Notes under the pieces: generated by a model
What the model was told of the DNA's origin: nothing
Seen by the model: only the letters and a program-made list of their open reading frames with translations
The model's database searches: none
Program-made: the position numbers and the translations under genes
Assembly: GCA_947503965.1 (NCBI GenBank)
Contig: CANNFU010000001.1
Coordinates: 372,001 to 436,000, forward strand
DNA from: an uncultured Paracoccaceae bacterium
Lineage (GTDB): Bacteria; Pseudomonadota; Alphaproteobacteria; Rhodobacterales; Rhodobacteraceae
Length of the DNA: 64,000 nt
Reading direction: 5' to 3'
Shown here: positions 17,296 through 26,797 of the stretch, piece after piece
How positions within the stretch are numbered: position 1 is the stretch's first letter
Layout: every line of letters begins with the position of its first letter

Positions 17296-17444
17296 TCCGG
17301 CGAGTCCCGAACCAGAGCGCGAGAAGCGGTCATTGAATACTGAGTAGCCGCTATAGCACAGCTTCGATCAACAAGACCTCTGTGTATGCCGTGGTCTTAC
17401 CCGTTGGGTTGGTTTGTATGATCGGTTTCTTAAAATGGCAGCCG

Positions 17445-17909
17445 CTACAAACCCAACCCGATCAGTCCCGGATGATCATCGGGGCGGCGTCCTTGCGGCC
17501 AGTGAAACAGACGATCTGCCTCAGCAATCGGCACGTCATTAATCGACGCATGGCGCGTGGCCATGTAACCGTCAGGATCGAACTCCCAGTTTTCGTTGCC
17601 ATAGGCCCGAAACCATTGCCCATCCGCATCATGGTACTCGTAGCAAAAGCGCACCGCGATCCTATTGTCCGTGTGGGCCCAAAGCTCTTTGATCAACCGG
17701 TAGCCTGTCTCGACCGACCATTTCCGTCTCAGAAACACACGCACTTCGTCGCGCCCGTTTAGAAATTCAGACCGGTTGCGCCACCGCGTATCCGTCGTGT
17801 AAGCCAGCGCGACCTTTTCAGGGTCGCGCGTGTTCCATGCATCCTCAGCCATGCGGACCTTTTGAACCGCTTCATCATAATTGAAAAGCGGGACAGGAGG
17901 ACGGGTCAC
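17445..17909 (-). CDS. NTF2-like (DUF1348) protein
   Basis: Protein of 154 residues of the SnoaL/NTF2-like fold, DUF1348 type: the [17 protein letters not shown] opening, WRNRSEFL, the FLRRKW segment and the W-F-R-Y-G-N-E-N-W core are characteristic. It overlaps the cyanate hydratase stop by four bases, so it is the last gene of the cyanate operon. Function in that pathway is unknown. Confidence 0.85.
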   Translation of the reverse strand: MTRPPVPLFNYDEAVQKVRMAEDAWNTRDPEKVALAYTTDTRWRNRSEFLNGRDEVRVFLRRKWSVETGYRLIKELWAHTDNRIAVRFCYEYHDADGQWFRAYGNENWEFDPDGYMATRHASINDVPIAEADRLFHWPQGRRPDDHPGLIGLGL

Positions 17910-18373
17910 CAGCTATTGTAGCCCAGGTACTTGCCGGACATTTCAACCTTGACCCGGTCCCCCTTCGGATTTTCAACCCGCGTCACCGTCATGTCGAAAT
18001 CGATGGCTGACATGATCCCGTCGCCGAATTTTTCCTGGATCAGCGCCTTAAGTGTTGGCCCATAGACCCCCACGATTTCATAGAAGCGGTAGATGCATGG
18101 GTCGGTCGGCACTGCCTGTTCCCAGATCTTAGTTGGGCTTTCTGCTAGCACGTTTTCGGCTTCTTGCGGCAACCCCATGACACTGACCATCAGCTTGGCC
18201 TTATCAGCGGGAAAGGCGTTCATGCCCATCGCCGCAGAATGGGTCCAGACCGGGGACATGCCGATCTTGTCTGCAATCTCTTCCCAAGTCAGCCCGGCCT
18301 GTTTCTTGGCTGACAGGATCATTGCGGTTACGTCTTCTTTGGTCATCATCTGCGTCATGGCGATGTCTTTCAT
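17906..18373 (-). CDS. cynS: Cyanate hydratase (cyanase)
   Basis: Cytoplasmic enzyme that converts cyanate plus bicarbonate to CO2 and carbamate, which decomposes to ammonia. At 155 residues it matches the family length. The catalytic trio Arg96, Glu99 and Ser122 is present within [12 protein letters not shown] and [10 protein letters not shown], at the numbering known for the E. coli enzyme. An N-terminal helix-turn-helix-like domain precedes it. GGAGGAG lies seven bases before the ATG. It follows the ABC transporter ATPase gene directly. Confidence 0.97.
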   Translation of the reverse strand: MKDIAMTQMMTKEDVTAMILSAKKQAGLTWEEIADKIGMSPVWTHSAAMGMNAFPADKAKLMVSVMGLPQEAENVLAESPTKIWEQAVPTDPCIYRFYEIVGVYGPTLKALIQEKFGDGIMSAIDFDMTVTRVENPKGDRVKVEMSGKYLGYNSW

Positions 18374-18391
18374 ATTGGTCTCCTCCGGGTC

Positions 18392-19297
18392 TTAGCTGTT
18401 CACGGCCCGCAGAGCAGGCTGTTGGTCTTCGGGATCGTCGGCAGGTATTGTCTTGTCGATCCGCACCTGTGTGGGCCGGTTCGTTTCACCCGGCGTGGAT
18501 GGCTGGCCGGACAGTTCCTTGGACCGTTTGCCAAGGAACTGCACCAGATGGTTGCGGATCGCATAATAGTTGGGGTGTTCTATGATCTCTGTCCGGTTGC
18601 GCGGGCGTGGGATCGTGATCTCGACGCTTTCGGCGACACGGGCAAAGGGGCCGTTGGTCATCAAAAGGATACGATCGGCCAACAGGATCGCTTCATCAAT
18701 GTCGTGGGTGATCATGAAGACGGTTTGCTCCATCTGGCCCCAGATTTTCAGCAACTCGTCCTGGATTGTGCCCCGTGTCAGCGCATCCAGCGCGCCAAAC
18801 GGTTCGTCCAGCAGCAAAAGTTTGGGGTGATTGGCGAAGGCGCGCGCGATTGAAACACGCTGGCGCATCCCGCCGGATAGCTGGCTGGGTTTGCGGCGGA
18901 TTACGTCACCTTCCAGCCCGACCATGGCAAGAAATTCGGTCGCATGGGCGATCACCTTGGCCTTGGACCAGTCGGGATATCGGGCCTGAACGCCAAAGGT
19001 TACGTTCTTCAGCGTCGTCAGCCACGGCAGCAGTGAATAGTTCTGAAACACCACCCCCCGGTCCAGACTAGGGCCCCTGACCAATTCGCCGTCCATTTTG
19101 ACAACGCCGCTGGTCGGTTCTGCGAGGCCCGCAAGAATGTTCATGATCGTCGATTTGCCACAGCCGGAGTGGCCGAGGATGACGACAAACTCACCTTTCT
19201 CGACGCCAAAGCTGGCGTCTTCAAATACGGTCAGTTCATCACCAGCCCCATCTGGAAAACGCTGCGTCAGTTTTTCGATACTCAAAAAGGAATTCAT
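18392..19297 (-). CDS. Nitrate/cyanate-type ABC transporter ATP-binding protein
   Basis: ATPase of 301 residues of the SsuB/NrtD/CynD group: Walker A GHSGCGKST, signature LSGGMRQRV, Walker B LLLLDEPFGALD. The ATG at 19297 (MNSFLS) is chosen because the frame upstream is antisense to the permease and non-homologous. With cynS next, cyanate is the probable substrate. A C-terminal tail of about 60 residues is unusually rich in Pro, Gln and charged residues. Confidence 0.93.
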   Translation of the reverse strand: MNSFLSIEKLTQRFPDGAGDELTVFEDASFGVEKGEFVVILGHSGCGKSTIMNILAGLAEPTSGVVKMDGELVRGPSLDRGVVFQNYSLLPWLTTLKNVTFGVQARYPDWSKAKVIAHATEFLAMVGLEGDVIRRKPSQLSGGMRQRVSIARAFANHPKLLLLDEPFGALDALTRGTIQDELLKIWGQMEQTVFMITHDIDEAILLADRILLMTNGPFARVAESVEITIPRPRNRTEIIEHPNYYAIRNHLVQFLGKRSKELSGQPSTPGETNRPTQVRIDKTIPADDPEDQQPALRAVNS

Positions 19298-19308
19298 GGC
19301 CCGTCTCT

Positions 19309-20142
19309 CTATTCGATATATGTCACGCGGCGCTGCAAGAAGCCGAAGGCGGCATCCAGCAACATGCCGACAACGCCGATCATGAGGATTGAAAAGATGA
19401 CAGAGGTCAGGTCGAGATTGTTCCACTCGTTCCAGACGTAATACCCAATACCGGTTCCCCCAACGAGCATCTCTGCCGCGACGATCACAAGCCATGCGAT
19501 GCCGATGGAAATGCGCATCCCTGTCACGATCGTTGGGGCAGCGGCAGGCAGGATGACCGTGAAGGCAGTTTTGATCGAACCCAGTTCATGCGTGCGGGCG
19601 ACGTTTACCCAGTCTTCGCGAACGGCGGCCACGCCGAAGGCGGTATTGATCAGCATCGGCCAGATTGAGCAGATGAAGATCACGAAAATGGCGGATGCTT
19701 CGCTGTCCTGGATAATGAACAGCGCGAGGGGCATCCACGCCAAAGGGGAAATAGGCCGCAACACCTGAATAAACGGATTCAGCGCCTTGTAGGCGACCGA
19801 GGACATCCCGATCAGAAAGCCAAGCGGGATCGCGATGAGCGCGGCCAGCAGATATCCCGTCAGGACCCGGTAGATGGAATAGCCGATCTGGATTCCAATA
19901 CCTTTGTCATTGGGGCCAGCGTCATAGAATGGGTCGGACAATTGCTCCCATGCCTTGGCAAAGACCTGACTGGGTGGTGGCACACCCGCCTTGGGCTGTC
20001 CGCCACCCGTCAGCAGCTCATATTCTGTCAGCTCGCCCACGGCTTTTTGTGCGGGAATGGACATTTCCCACACAAGCAACCCGACGAACAGCAACAGAAT
20101 GGACAACAGCGCCGCGCGTTTGTTTTCGCTGAGCGTTCCCAT
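19309..20142 (-). CDS. Nitrate/cyanate-type ABC transporter permease
   Basis: Inner-membrane subunit of 277 residues, about six hydrophobic segments, with the EAA-type loop WVNVARTHELGSIKTAF and the SPLAWMPLALF segment typical of NrtB/SsuC. Its start overlaps the stop of the binding-protein gene by one base. It forms the channel for the cyanate-linked importer. Confidence 0.93.
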   Translation of the reverse strand: MGTLSENKRAALLSILLLFVGLLVWEMSIPAQKAVGELTEYELLTGGGQPKAGVPPPSQVFAKAWEQLSDPFYDAGPNDKGIGIQIGYSIYRVLTGYLLAALIAIPLGFLIGMSSVAYKALNPFIQVLRPISPLAWMPLALFIIQDSEASAIFVIFICSIWPMLINTAFGVAAVREDWVNVARTHELGSIKTAFTVILPAAAPTIVTGMRISIGIAWLVIVAAEMLVGGTGIGYYVWNEWNNLDLTSVIFSILMIGVVGMLLDAAFGFLQRRVTYIE

Positions 20143-21515
20143 CAGTCGGCCTTGATTGCGAAACTGTCGACGTAGGCTTCGGGCTCGTTGTAATCAAAGG
20201 TCTTGCCCATGATTGTATGGGATTTGTAGGTCACGTCGGGCGCGTCATAGCCAAGGTCTTCCATGACCTTTTTGGCGTCGGCAGCCAGATAGACCTGTTC
20301 AGCGACGGCCTTGTAATCCACATCGCCTTCGATATAGCCCCAGCGTTTCATCTGGGTTAGGATCCACACACCCATGGAATGCCACGGGAACGGATCAAAA
20401 TCGATGCGGTCGGGGACACGCTGGACCTCACCAAGACCATCGGCATAGGTGCCGGTCAGCACCTGCTGAATGACCGTGACGGGCTGGTTGAGATAGTTGG
20501 TCGGCGCTATGGCTTCGGATATTTCAATCCTGTTGTCCGGGTTTGAGGCATATTGCGTGGCGTCAATGATCGACTTCAGCAAGGCCCCGTAGGTATTTGG
20601 TAATTCGGTCGCGAAGGACAATGGCGCAGCAAAGGCACAACATGGGTGGCCCTCCCAGATTTCTTTGGTGAGAATGTGGATAAAGCCGATGCCTTCGAAG
20701 ACGGCCCGTTGGTTGAACGGATCGGGCGACAGGTAGCCATCAAGATTGCCGGCCCGCAGGTTGGCCACCATTTCCGGTGGTGGAACAACGCGGATCTGGA
20801 TGTCCACGTCCGGGTCAAGCCCGAATTCAGCCACGTAATAGCGCAGTAGGAAATTGTGCATGGAATATTCGAACGGCACGCCAAAGGTGAAGCCTTTCCA
20901 CTGGGCTGGGTCGCGCTTGTCCATATGTTCGTTCGACAGCACGATGGCCTGTCCGTTGATGTTTTCGACGGCGGGCATGATGTAGGGTTCAGCGATGGAA
21001 CCCGCGCCAAGCGTCATGGCCAGCGGCATCGGGGTCAGCATGTGGCTGGCGTCATATTCGCCGGACAGGGACTTATCGCGTGCGACCGCCCAGCCAGCGG
21101 TTTTGATGACCTGCGCATTCAGACCATAGCGTTCGTAAAAACCCAAAGGCTGCGCCATAATGATGGGAGTGGCGCAGGTGATCGGCACGAACCCAATATT
21201 CAGGTCGGTCTTTTCGGGTGGTCCGAGATTATCCAGAATGGCCGACTTGGCCTCGTTGATTGGAAAGACGGAAGCAAGTGCAGCGGCGGCTGTCGTACCA
21301 CCGACCATGCCCATAAAGGACCTGCGACCAATATCGCTTTGACCAAAGACCGACCGTACAATCGCACTTTCGACTGCTTGTTCCAGCATCTCTTCGCTGG
21401 ACATCAACTGTGCCACCGGTTCAGCGCTGCTCTTGCATGTGTCACACGTACAGCTTTGCCCGTGCCGCAGGTCGGTTTTGGATGAAAAGGGGTTTCCCAA
21501 TGATTTAACCGTCAT
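20142..21515 (-). CDS. NrtA/CynA-type ABC transporter substrate-binding protein
   Basis: Receptor of 457 residues. The ATG at 21515 has GGAGAG four bases upstream and is preferred over one nine codons earlier. An N-terminal extension of about 60 residues carries a cysteine cluster (SCTCDTC, about 21-27) before a twin-arginine export motif (GRRSFMG, Arg64-Arg65). The mature region matches the nitrate/bicarbonate/cyanate receptor family (NIGFVPITCATPI, DPFNQRAVFEGIGFI). It is divergent from the enhancer-binding-type regulator. Confidence 0.92.
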   Translation of the reverse strand: MTVKSLGNPFSSKTDLRHGQSCTCDTCKSSAEPVAQLMSSEEMLEQAVESAIVRSVFGQSDIGRRSFMGMVGGTTAAAALASVFPINEAKSAILDNLGPPEKTDLNIGFVPITCATPIIMAQPLGFYERYGLNAQVIKTAGWAVARDKSLSGEYDASHMLTPMPLAMTLGAGSIAEPYIMPAVENINGQAIVLSNEHMDKRDPAQWKGFTFGVPFEYSMHNFLLRYYVAEFGLDPDVDIQIRVVPPPEMVANLRAGNLDGYLSPDPFNQRAVFEGIGFIHILTKEIWEGHPCCAFAAPLSFATELPNTYGALLKSIIDATQYASNPDNRIEISEAIAPTNYLNQPVTVIQQVLTGTYADGLGEVQRVPDRIDFDPFPWHSMGVWILTQMKRWGYIEGDVDYKAVAEQVYLAADAKKVMEDLGYDAPDVTYKSHTIMGKTFDYNEPEAYVDSFAIKAD

Positions 21516-21658
21516 GACACTCTCCGTCGCTGTTGTATCCACATGGTGGCGCAGCCCGGCATCCGAAAAAATACGAGGGTCTGAAAATCGGGAGATTTAA
21601 GATTACGATTTCAAATCAATGCATTAAGTCATTATTGCGTTCCTGTTGTACTACGATA

Positions 21659-21681
21659 TTTCGTGAATTACGAAAATTCGT
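21659..21681. promoter_or_regulatory. Putative operator, TTTCGT-GAATT-ACGAAA with a third half-site
   Basis: A perfect 6-bp inverted repeat with five-base spacer (21659-21675) followed by another TTCGT half (21677-21681). It is in the 200-bp region between the cyanate operon and its divergent regulator, where that regulator would be expected to bind. Confidence 0.45.
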
Positions 21682-21717
21682 GTTGCCCTCGACGCTAGCG
21701 TTAACCTTTATGGCAGC

Positions 21718-23571
21718 ATGGATAGTGAGACGCAGAATTATGATTCCTATCTGGCAGGTGCGTTTGGCCCCACCGTTCTGATCAGCCTTGTCACGGACAG
21801 GGTTCTTGCCGCCACGCCAGAGGCTTGCGCGCTTTTTGACGATCCCGCCTTGGTCGGGCGTTTCTTTGCGCCATGCATCAATGACGGCCTTGCTGATTTC
21901 GTTGTCTTTATCGACGAGGTACAGCATCGCGGCACCGCATGGACGCGGAAAATCACGCTACGGTCCGCTGCTGATCATGCGATCAAATGCGAACTGACGG
22001 GGCGCGTCACGACAGAAAACACGCAACTGCTGTTATTGAACATCCTTGATCTCGCAGATCTTGAACGCCGTGCGGAAGAGGCTGCAGCCGCACAAATGTA
22101 TGGCGGCGGCATCCTGGAATGGCAGCGCGCGCAATCGTTCTTTTCTGAACTCGAACGGCAGAACCAGCTGATCCTTGATGCAGCGGGCGAGGGAATTTAC
22201 GGCGTCAATGCAGATGGCAAAACCACATTCGTCAACCGCGCAGCCCAGGAAATGCTGGGCTGGACCAGCCAGGACCTGTTGGGTCACGACATTCACCAGA
22301 AAATCCACCACCACCACCTGAATGGCGAGGTCTACCCGTCACAGCAATGCCCGATCTATCAGTCTTTCCGCTTTGAGCAGGTCAACCGGATCGAGGATGA
22401 GGTGTTCTGGCGCAAGGATGGCAAGCCGATCCGCGTCGAATATGTATCGACCCCAATCTATGATGGACAGGTATTGGTCGGGGCCGTTGTGATCTTTCGC
22501 GATATTACCGAACGGTGGGAAAACGAAACCAAGCTACGCTCTGCCATGGAAGAAATCGCGGCCCTGCGGGATCGGCTGGAACAGGAAAACGCATACCTGC
22601 AAGAAGCGATCAATATCGAGCGGGCGCATCATGAAATCATCGGCACCTCTGCGGCGATCCGGCAAACGATCAGTCAAATCGGGCTGGTGTCCCAGACCGA
22701 GGCAAACGTGCTGATCACCGGGGAAAGCGGGACCGGAAAATCGCTTGTCGCGTCAGCGATCCACAGCGACAGCAGCCGCAAACGGCGTCCCATGATCCAT
22801 TTCAAAGGTGGTGCGGTCTCAGGCGACCGTATCGAAAGCGAACTGTTCGGCCACATCCGTGGCGCCTTTGCCGGTGCCGTGCGCGACAGCCCTGGCAAGA
22901 TTGAACTGGCCCATGGTGGCACGCTGTTCATCGACGAAGTCTGCGATATCCCGTTCGAACTGCAGGGCCAGTTGCTTGAGACACTGCAACAACGATCCGT
23001 TATGAGGATGGGCGATCACCGGAGCCGCGCCGTGGATTTGCGCGTCATCGCGTCCTCCTGCCGCAACCTTGAACGCGAAGTCCAGGCAGGCAGACTGCGG
23101 CACGATTTGTTGTTGTTTCTGAACGTATTTCCCATCCATTGCCCGCCACTGCGCGACCGAACAGAGGACATTCCCCTGCTTGCCGTGCACCTGCTAAAGC
23201 TGGCATGCAAACGGATGGGGCGCAAAACCCCGATCGTGACCGAACGGATCATTACCCAGCTCAAGGATTATGGCTGGCCCGGAAATGTGCGCGAACTGGC
23301 CAACGTCATCGAACGTGGTGCCATCGTATCGCAAGCTGGCAAACTGATCGTGGATCTCCAAAGCGCGGTCGCACCCGTCGTTCGGAACACGTCCACTCTG
23401 TTGTCAGAGGCTGATATTGAGCAATTGCGGATCGCCAATCTGATCGCCTGCATGACCGAAACAGGCGGACGTGTCGCTGGCTCCGGTGGTGCTGCGGAAC
23501 TGCTAGGGCTGCGACCAACGACGCTTTACTCTAGGCTTCAAAAACTGGGCCTAAGTGACAGAGACTGGTAA
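21718..23571 (+). CDS. Enhancer-binding-protein-like regulator (PAS-AAA+-HTH) with altered GAFTGA loop
   Basis: Regulator of 617 residues. A PAS domain lies about 150-270 (LILDAAGEGIYGVNADGK, HHHH and Cys-containing loop), a coiled coil follows, then an AAA+ domain: Walker A GESGTGKS at 335-342, Walker B GGTLFIDEV, and the sensor/Arg-finger part PPLRDRTEDIP. A C-terminal Fis-type helix-turn-helix ends the protein. The sigma-54 contact loop reads GAFAGA (382-387), lacking the Thr normally essential for sigma-54 activation. It is divergent from the cyanate operon and probably its regulator. Confidence 0.9.
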   Translation: MDSETQNYDSYLAGAFGPTVLISLVTDRVLAATPEACALFDDPALVGRFFAPCINDGLADFVVFIDEVQHRGTAWTRKITLRSAADHAIKCELTGRVTTENTQLLLLNILDLADLERRAEEAAAAQMYGGGILEWQRAQSFFSELERQNQLILDAAGEGIYGVNADGKTTFVNRAAQEMLGWTSQDLLGHDIHQKIHHHHLNGEVYPSQQCPIYQSFRFEQVNRIEDEVFWRKDGKPIRVEYVSTPIYDGQVLVGAVVIFRDITERWENETKLRSAMEEIAALRDRLEQENAYLQEAINIERAHHEIIGTSAAIRQTISQIGLVSQTEANVLITGESGTGKSLVASAIHSDSSRKRRPMIHFKGGAVSGDRIESELFGHIRGAFAGAVRDSPGKIELAHGGTLFIDEVCDIPFELQGQLLETLQQRSVMRMGDHRSRAVDLRVIASSCRNLEREVQAGRLRHDLLLFLNVFPIHCPPLRDRTEDIPLLAVHLLKLACKRMGRKTPIVTERIITQLKDYGWPGNVRELANVIERGAIVSQAGKLIVDLQSAVAPVVRNTSTLLSEADIEQLRIANLIACMTETGGRVAGSGGAAELLGLRPTTLYSRLQKLGLSDRDW

Positions 23572-24022
23572 AGTGCAACAGGCGTCGATGCGGTATACGG
23601 TCGTGAAATGTATGACATCCTGTGATTGCCGAAGGCATACTCGCGACAGCGCAAGGCTCCGCAGATGCTCTACGTACTCAGCCAAAGCATCTGGCCAATT
23701 GCGGACATTGACCCTCGACGCTTTCGCTGCATCGCTGTCTCTTTGAAGCAAACATCCATGAGCGCCCGGCTTATCGCAGCCATGTGCCCATTTCACGCTC
23801 AGGATGAGCATGAGCATTCATGGATCTACGTTCGATGGGCGCACGCATTGCCCAACCAAGGAAATTTCACTCAGAATTCTTTCGCAATGTCTCAGCATAT
23901 TTCGTCCACATGCCCACCGCGTGTGTCGCCCGAAAAACTGCATTTATGAGATGCAGGTTCCGCAAATAGTCAGGCTCAACGAACAGTTGCCGCAGTGAAA
24001 CGAAGTTACATTCAGCAGCCAC
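23572..24022. other. Intergenic region without a supportable gene
   Basis: About 450 bp after the enhancer-binding-type regulator. Small frames on both strands show no domain or credible start. Confidence 0.4.
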
Positions 24023-24400
24023 TTGGTCGCTCATTTCAGTAATCACGTACGGAAAAATCCGGTTTGGCATCGCACCGAGACTTGGAAAGTACCCCTGACG
24101 CGGGACGATATCGATTACAGGGAAGGAGAGGCGATAACCTTCTCTATAACGATCCGCCTCTCTGATGCTAACCGCGCGGCGGGCTTCTTATTGGCTGATG
24201 ACGTTGGGTGTGAGCTGGTGCATATTGAGGGGAGCGATACCTGGTCGACCCACCATTACCGGCCAAGCCAGCCACGGATCGCGGCGGAGAGTTTCAATCC
24301 CGGTGCGATGATCCTTACCTGCGTAGATCTCGAAATCCTCAACGACGATGGCAGGCCGGACACGATCCGGATCACAACTCAACGTGTAGTGCATGTATAA
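24023..24400 (+). CDS. Doubtful hypothetical ORF (fragment?)
   Basis: Open frame of 125 codons with protein-like composition (EGEAITFSITIRLSDANRA; ILNDDGRPDTIRITTQ) but no ATG near its front, only a TTG start, and no recognisable family. It ends nine bases before the convergent AraC-type gene. It may be the tail of a decayed gene. Low confidence. Confidence 0.25.
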   Translation: MVAHFSNHVRKNPVWHRTETWKVPLTRDDIDYREGEAITFSITIRLSDANRAAGFLLADDVGCELVHIEGSDTWSTHHYRPSQPRIAAESFNPGAMILTCVDLEILNDDGRPDTIRITTQRVVHV

Positions 24401-24408
24401 CCCAGTCA

Positions 24409-25293
24409 CTATTGGTTCAAGCGGCTTCGATAGGCATGCGGGGCCATACCCACAAGCGACTTGAACGTCCGGCTAAAAAAAGCAGTATCGCGAAATCCAC
24501 AACGCAGTCCGATGTCTGAAACTGGCATGGACGTATATTCCAGCAATCGCTTAGCTTCCAGAATGCGCCGCTGTCTTACAAGCGCATTTGGAGGCGCGCC
24601 AAGCACCGCCCTGCAAATGCGTGTCAGGTGCGACGCCGAGAGGCGCATGAGCGATGCATAGTCCGAGACTGGCCAGCTTTCATGAAAATGCTCTTCCAGC
24701 AGCACACAGAACTCTTGGACGCGTATATCCAGACGATCCTGAGGATTGATCGATTTTGTCAGTCGCGGCCCCACCTTGTTTGATTGTGCCTCGACAAGAT
24801 AAAGCGTGATCAGATCGACAAGAACGGCCAAAACTTCGGCCCGCCGTGGGCCAAACCCGTGATAGGCCCCGTGAAGCTGTCGAAAAAGGTCGGAGATTTC
24901 GGTAAATCGCGGTGTATCCGGATCCGCGAAAATACCACTGATTGGGGCCTGAAATACCGCGAAGCGCTCTCTTAAGGCAGCTGATGCTTGATTTATACGG
25001 ATGCTCAGAACATCACCATCGACGTCTTCGCTGAAATGGAACCCATGTGGCTGCCCAGGATGTACCACAAGTATAGTCGGACATGTCGTGCGATGCTCTA
25101 TGTCGCCTACGCTAAAGCGTACGTCCGATGATCGAAACAGAAAAACCTGCGCAATGCGCGCGTGGCTATGCACCCGAATGACCCAGTCATGCTGACTGCT
25201 TCTCTCGCGTATAGGTTCTATGTGAATAGGGTCCGGCGCGCGCCCAGCAAGCAGTTCGCCATACAGTTCATAACTTGGAATGCTTCGCGCCAT
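24409..25293 (-). CDS. AraC-family regulator, PobR-like
   Basis: Regulator of 294 residues. The N-terminal cupin-like sensor domain (residues about 20-120, VHPGQPHGFHF) and the C-terminal double helix-turn-helix (SASHLTRICRAVLG; SDIGLRCGFRDTAFFSRTFKSLVG) have the length and features of PobR regulators of 4-hydroxybenzoate hydroxylase. It is divergent from the TRAP-pobA-pca block, which supports the assignment by context. Confidence 0.88.
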   Translation of the reverse strand: MARSIPSYELYGELLAGRAPDPIHIEPIRERSSQHDWVIRVHSHARIAQVFLFRSSDVRFSVGDIEHRTTCPTILVVHPGQPHGFHFSEDVDGDVLSIRINQASAALRERFAVFQAPISGIFADPDTPRFTEISDLFRQLHGAYHGFGPRRAEVLAVLVDLITLYLVEAQSNKVGPRLTKSINPQDRLDIRVQEFCVLLEEHFHESWPVSDYASLMRLSASHLTRICRAVLGAPPNALVRQRRILEAKRLLEYTSMPVSDIGLRCGFRDTAFFSRTFKSLVGMAPHAYRSRLNQ

Positions 25294-25645
25294 ATGCGGC
25301 CTTCACTTACTATCTAATATGATTCGATAATGATCGTATAGTGCAATGTCTTGCCCGAATTGTCACCTTCGTCTGGCGGAAACGCGCGGGCGCCCTTTGT
25401 TGCGTTAAGGTGAAAAGGTCGTGCGCAATAAGAATATAGCTACATTTTTGGTATTCATTTCGTGTTGCGCAAAGCGACTCAAATACCTACGTTTGTTAAT
25501 GAAATCGTAATATAGTTTGATAGTACAAATCTGAGCAATTTGAGAATTGTTTCGAAATAAGAGGTATCCGCCTTATTTCGACCATATTTGCGGCTATCGA
25601 TGGTGGAAAGCTGGAAATTGAATCAACATTGTGAGGGATATTCAA
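25294..25645. promoter_or_regulatory. AT-rich divergent promoter region of the pob block
   Basis: 350 bp between the PobR-like gene and the LysM fusion gene. It contains the inverted pair TGCGCAA (25422) and TTGCGCA (25465). No gene is seen. The promoters of both directions and the PobR-type binding site should lie here. Confidence 0.4.
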
Positions 25646-26692
25646 ATGCGAAATCTGACAGTCCTGCTGGCCGGTTCGGCGGTAAGCCTGTTCGCCACAT
25701 CAGCAAGTGCACAAAGCATCAGCTGCGGTGCTGAGTATACCGTGCAGTCCGGTGATTTTCTTTCCGGTATTGCGCAGCGTGCCTACGGTGACTTGTCGAA
25801 CTTCACGATCATCTATGACGCTAATCGTGACGTGATTGGCCCAAATCCAGGTATCATTCGCATTGACCAACGATTGTTTATTCCGTGCATAGGTGGAACG
25901 ACTGCTGCAAGTGCGACGGGCTCTGCGGTGCCTCAGTCGCAAGGGAGTCGACCGATCAGCGTTTTGACGGCCTCGGGTTGGCGCCCATTCTTCGACGAAG
26001 AGAATCCACAAGGTGGGTTGCTGACAGAACTGATGGAGCTGGCGCTAGTCAATTCCGACGATTCTGTCGACTATGAGATCGCATTTGTCTCGGACCTTGA
26101 TGCGCATCTCGATCCGCTATTGTCGAGCAGCGCGTTTGATCTGAGCATCGGTCAGTTGGAACCCGCCTGTGACGACCCTGCGCAGCTGGGGACAGAGTCG
26201 CGGTTTCTTTGCGAGAATTTCGCATTTAGCGATCCGATATACGAAGAGATATTTGGCTATTACTCTGCAGCCAGTGACCCCAAGCTGACCGATCATCAGG
26301 CACTTGCCGGTAAGACGATCTGTCGTGCGGCAGATCACACACTGGTCCCTCTGGAAGCGGTAAATCTGTCGGAGCCACAAATCGACATCGTGCGTGCCCC
26401 AGACGCGGCGACTTGCATTGATTATATGCTTGCTGGCCGGGCGGATGTCGCGTTGGTCGCCGTCGAAGTCGCCGATGCGCGCATCAGAGAGCTAAATGCT
26501 CGTAATGATGTGCAACTGCATGAGGACTTGTCATATATCGACTTCTTTCATGCGGTCGTGGCAGAGGACAATCCGCGCGCTGATGACATCCTTGGTGCTG
26601 TAAACAGCGGTTTGACGAACATTAAGGCATCCGGCTTGTGGTTCCAGACCGTGCGCCGACACATGAGTGAGTTCCGTCAGACCAGCGGGTGA
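25646..26692 (+). CDS. Secreted protein: LysM domain fused to a family-3-type solute-binding domain
   Basis: Protein of 348 residues. A Sec signal (1-22, ending ASA) is followed by a LysM domain (about 28-85: YTVQSGDFLSGIAQRAYGD ... RLFIP) and then a periplasmic binding-protein-like domain from about residue 105 (ISVLTASGWRPFFDEE; CIDYMLAGRADVALV). The ATG at 25646 has GAGGGAT eight bases upstream. Cysteines may form disulfides. Its LysM part would hold it to peptidoglycan. It precedes the TRAP genes; the ligand is unknown. Confidence 0.8.
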   Translation: MRNLTVLLAGSAVSLFATSASAQSISCGAEYTVQSGDFLSGIAQRAYGDLSNFTIIYDANRDVIGPNPGIIRIDQRLFIPCIGGTTAASATGSAVPQSQGSRPISVLTASGWRPFFDEENPQGGLLTELMELALVNSDDSVDYEIAFVSDLDAHLDPLLSSSAFDLSIGQLEPACDDPAQLGTESRFLCENFAFSDPIYEEIFGYYSAASDPKLTDHQALAGKTICRAADHTLVPLEAVNLSEPQIDIVRAPDAATCIDYMLAGRADVALVAVEVADARIRELNARNDVQLHEDLSYIDFFHAVVAEDNPRADDILGAVNSGLTNIKASGLWFQTVRRHMSEFRQTSG

Positions 26693-26797
26693 CATCCGCG
26701 CTTCGTTTGCGACACAGTGCTGCACAAACTGACACAGGCACGAACTGCGGCGCAGAAACTACACGTCGTCACGTAAACGACAATTTAAAGGTGCAAC

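Noticed and set aside
21516..21717. Sigma-54 promoter for the cyanate operon
   Set aside because: No convincing GG-N10-GC with the consensus TGGCAC/TTGC was found by eye, and the adjacent regulator lacks the GAFTGA Thr.
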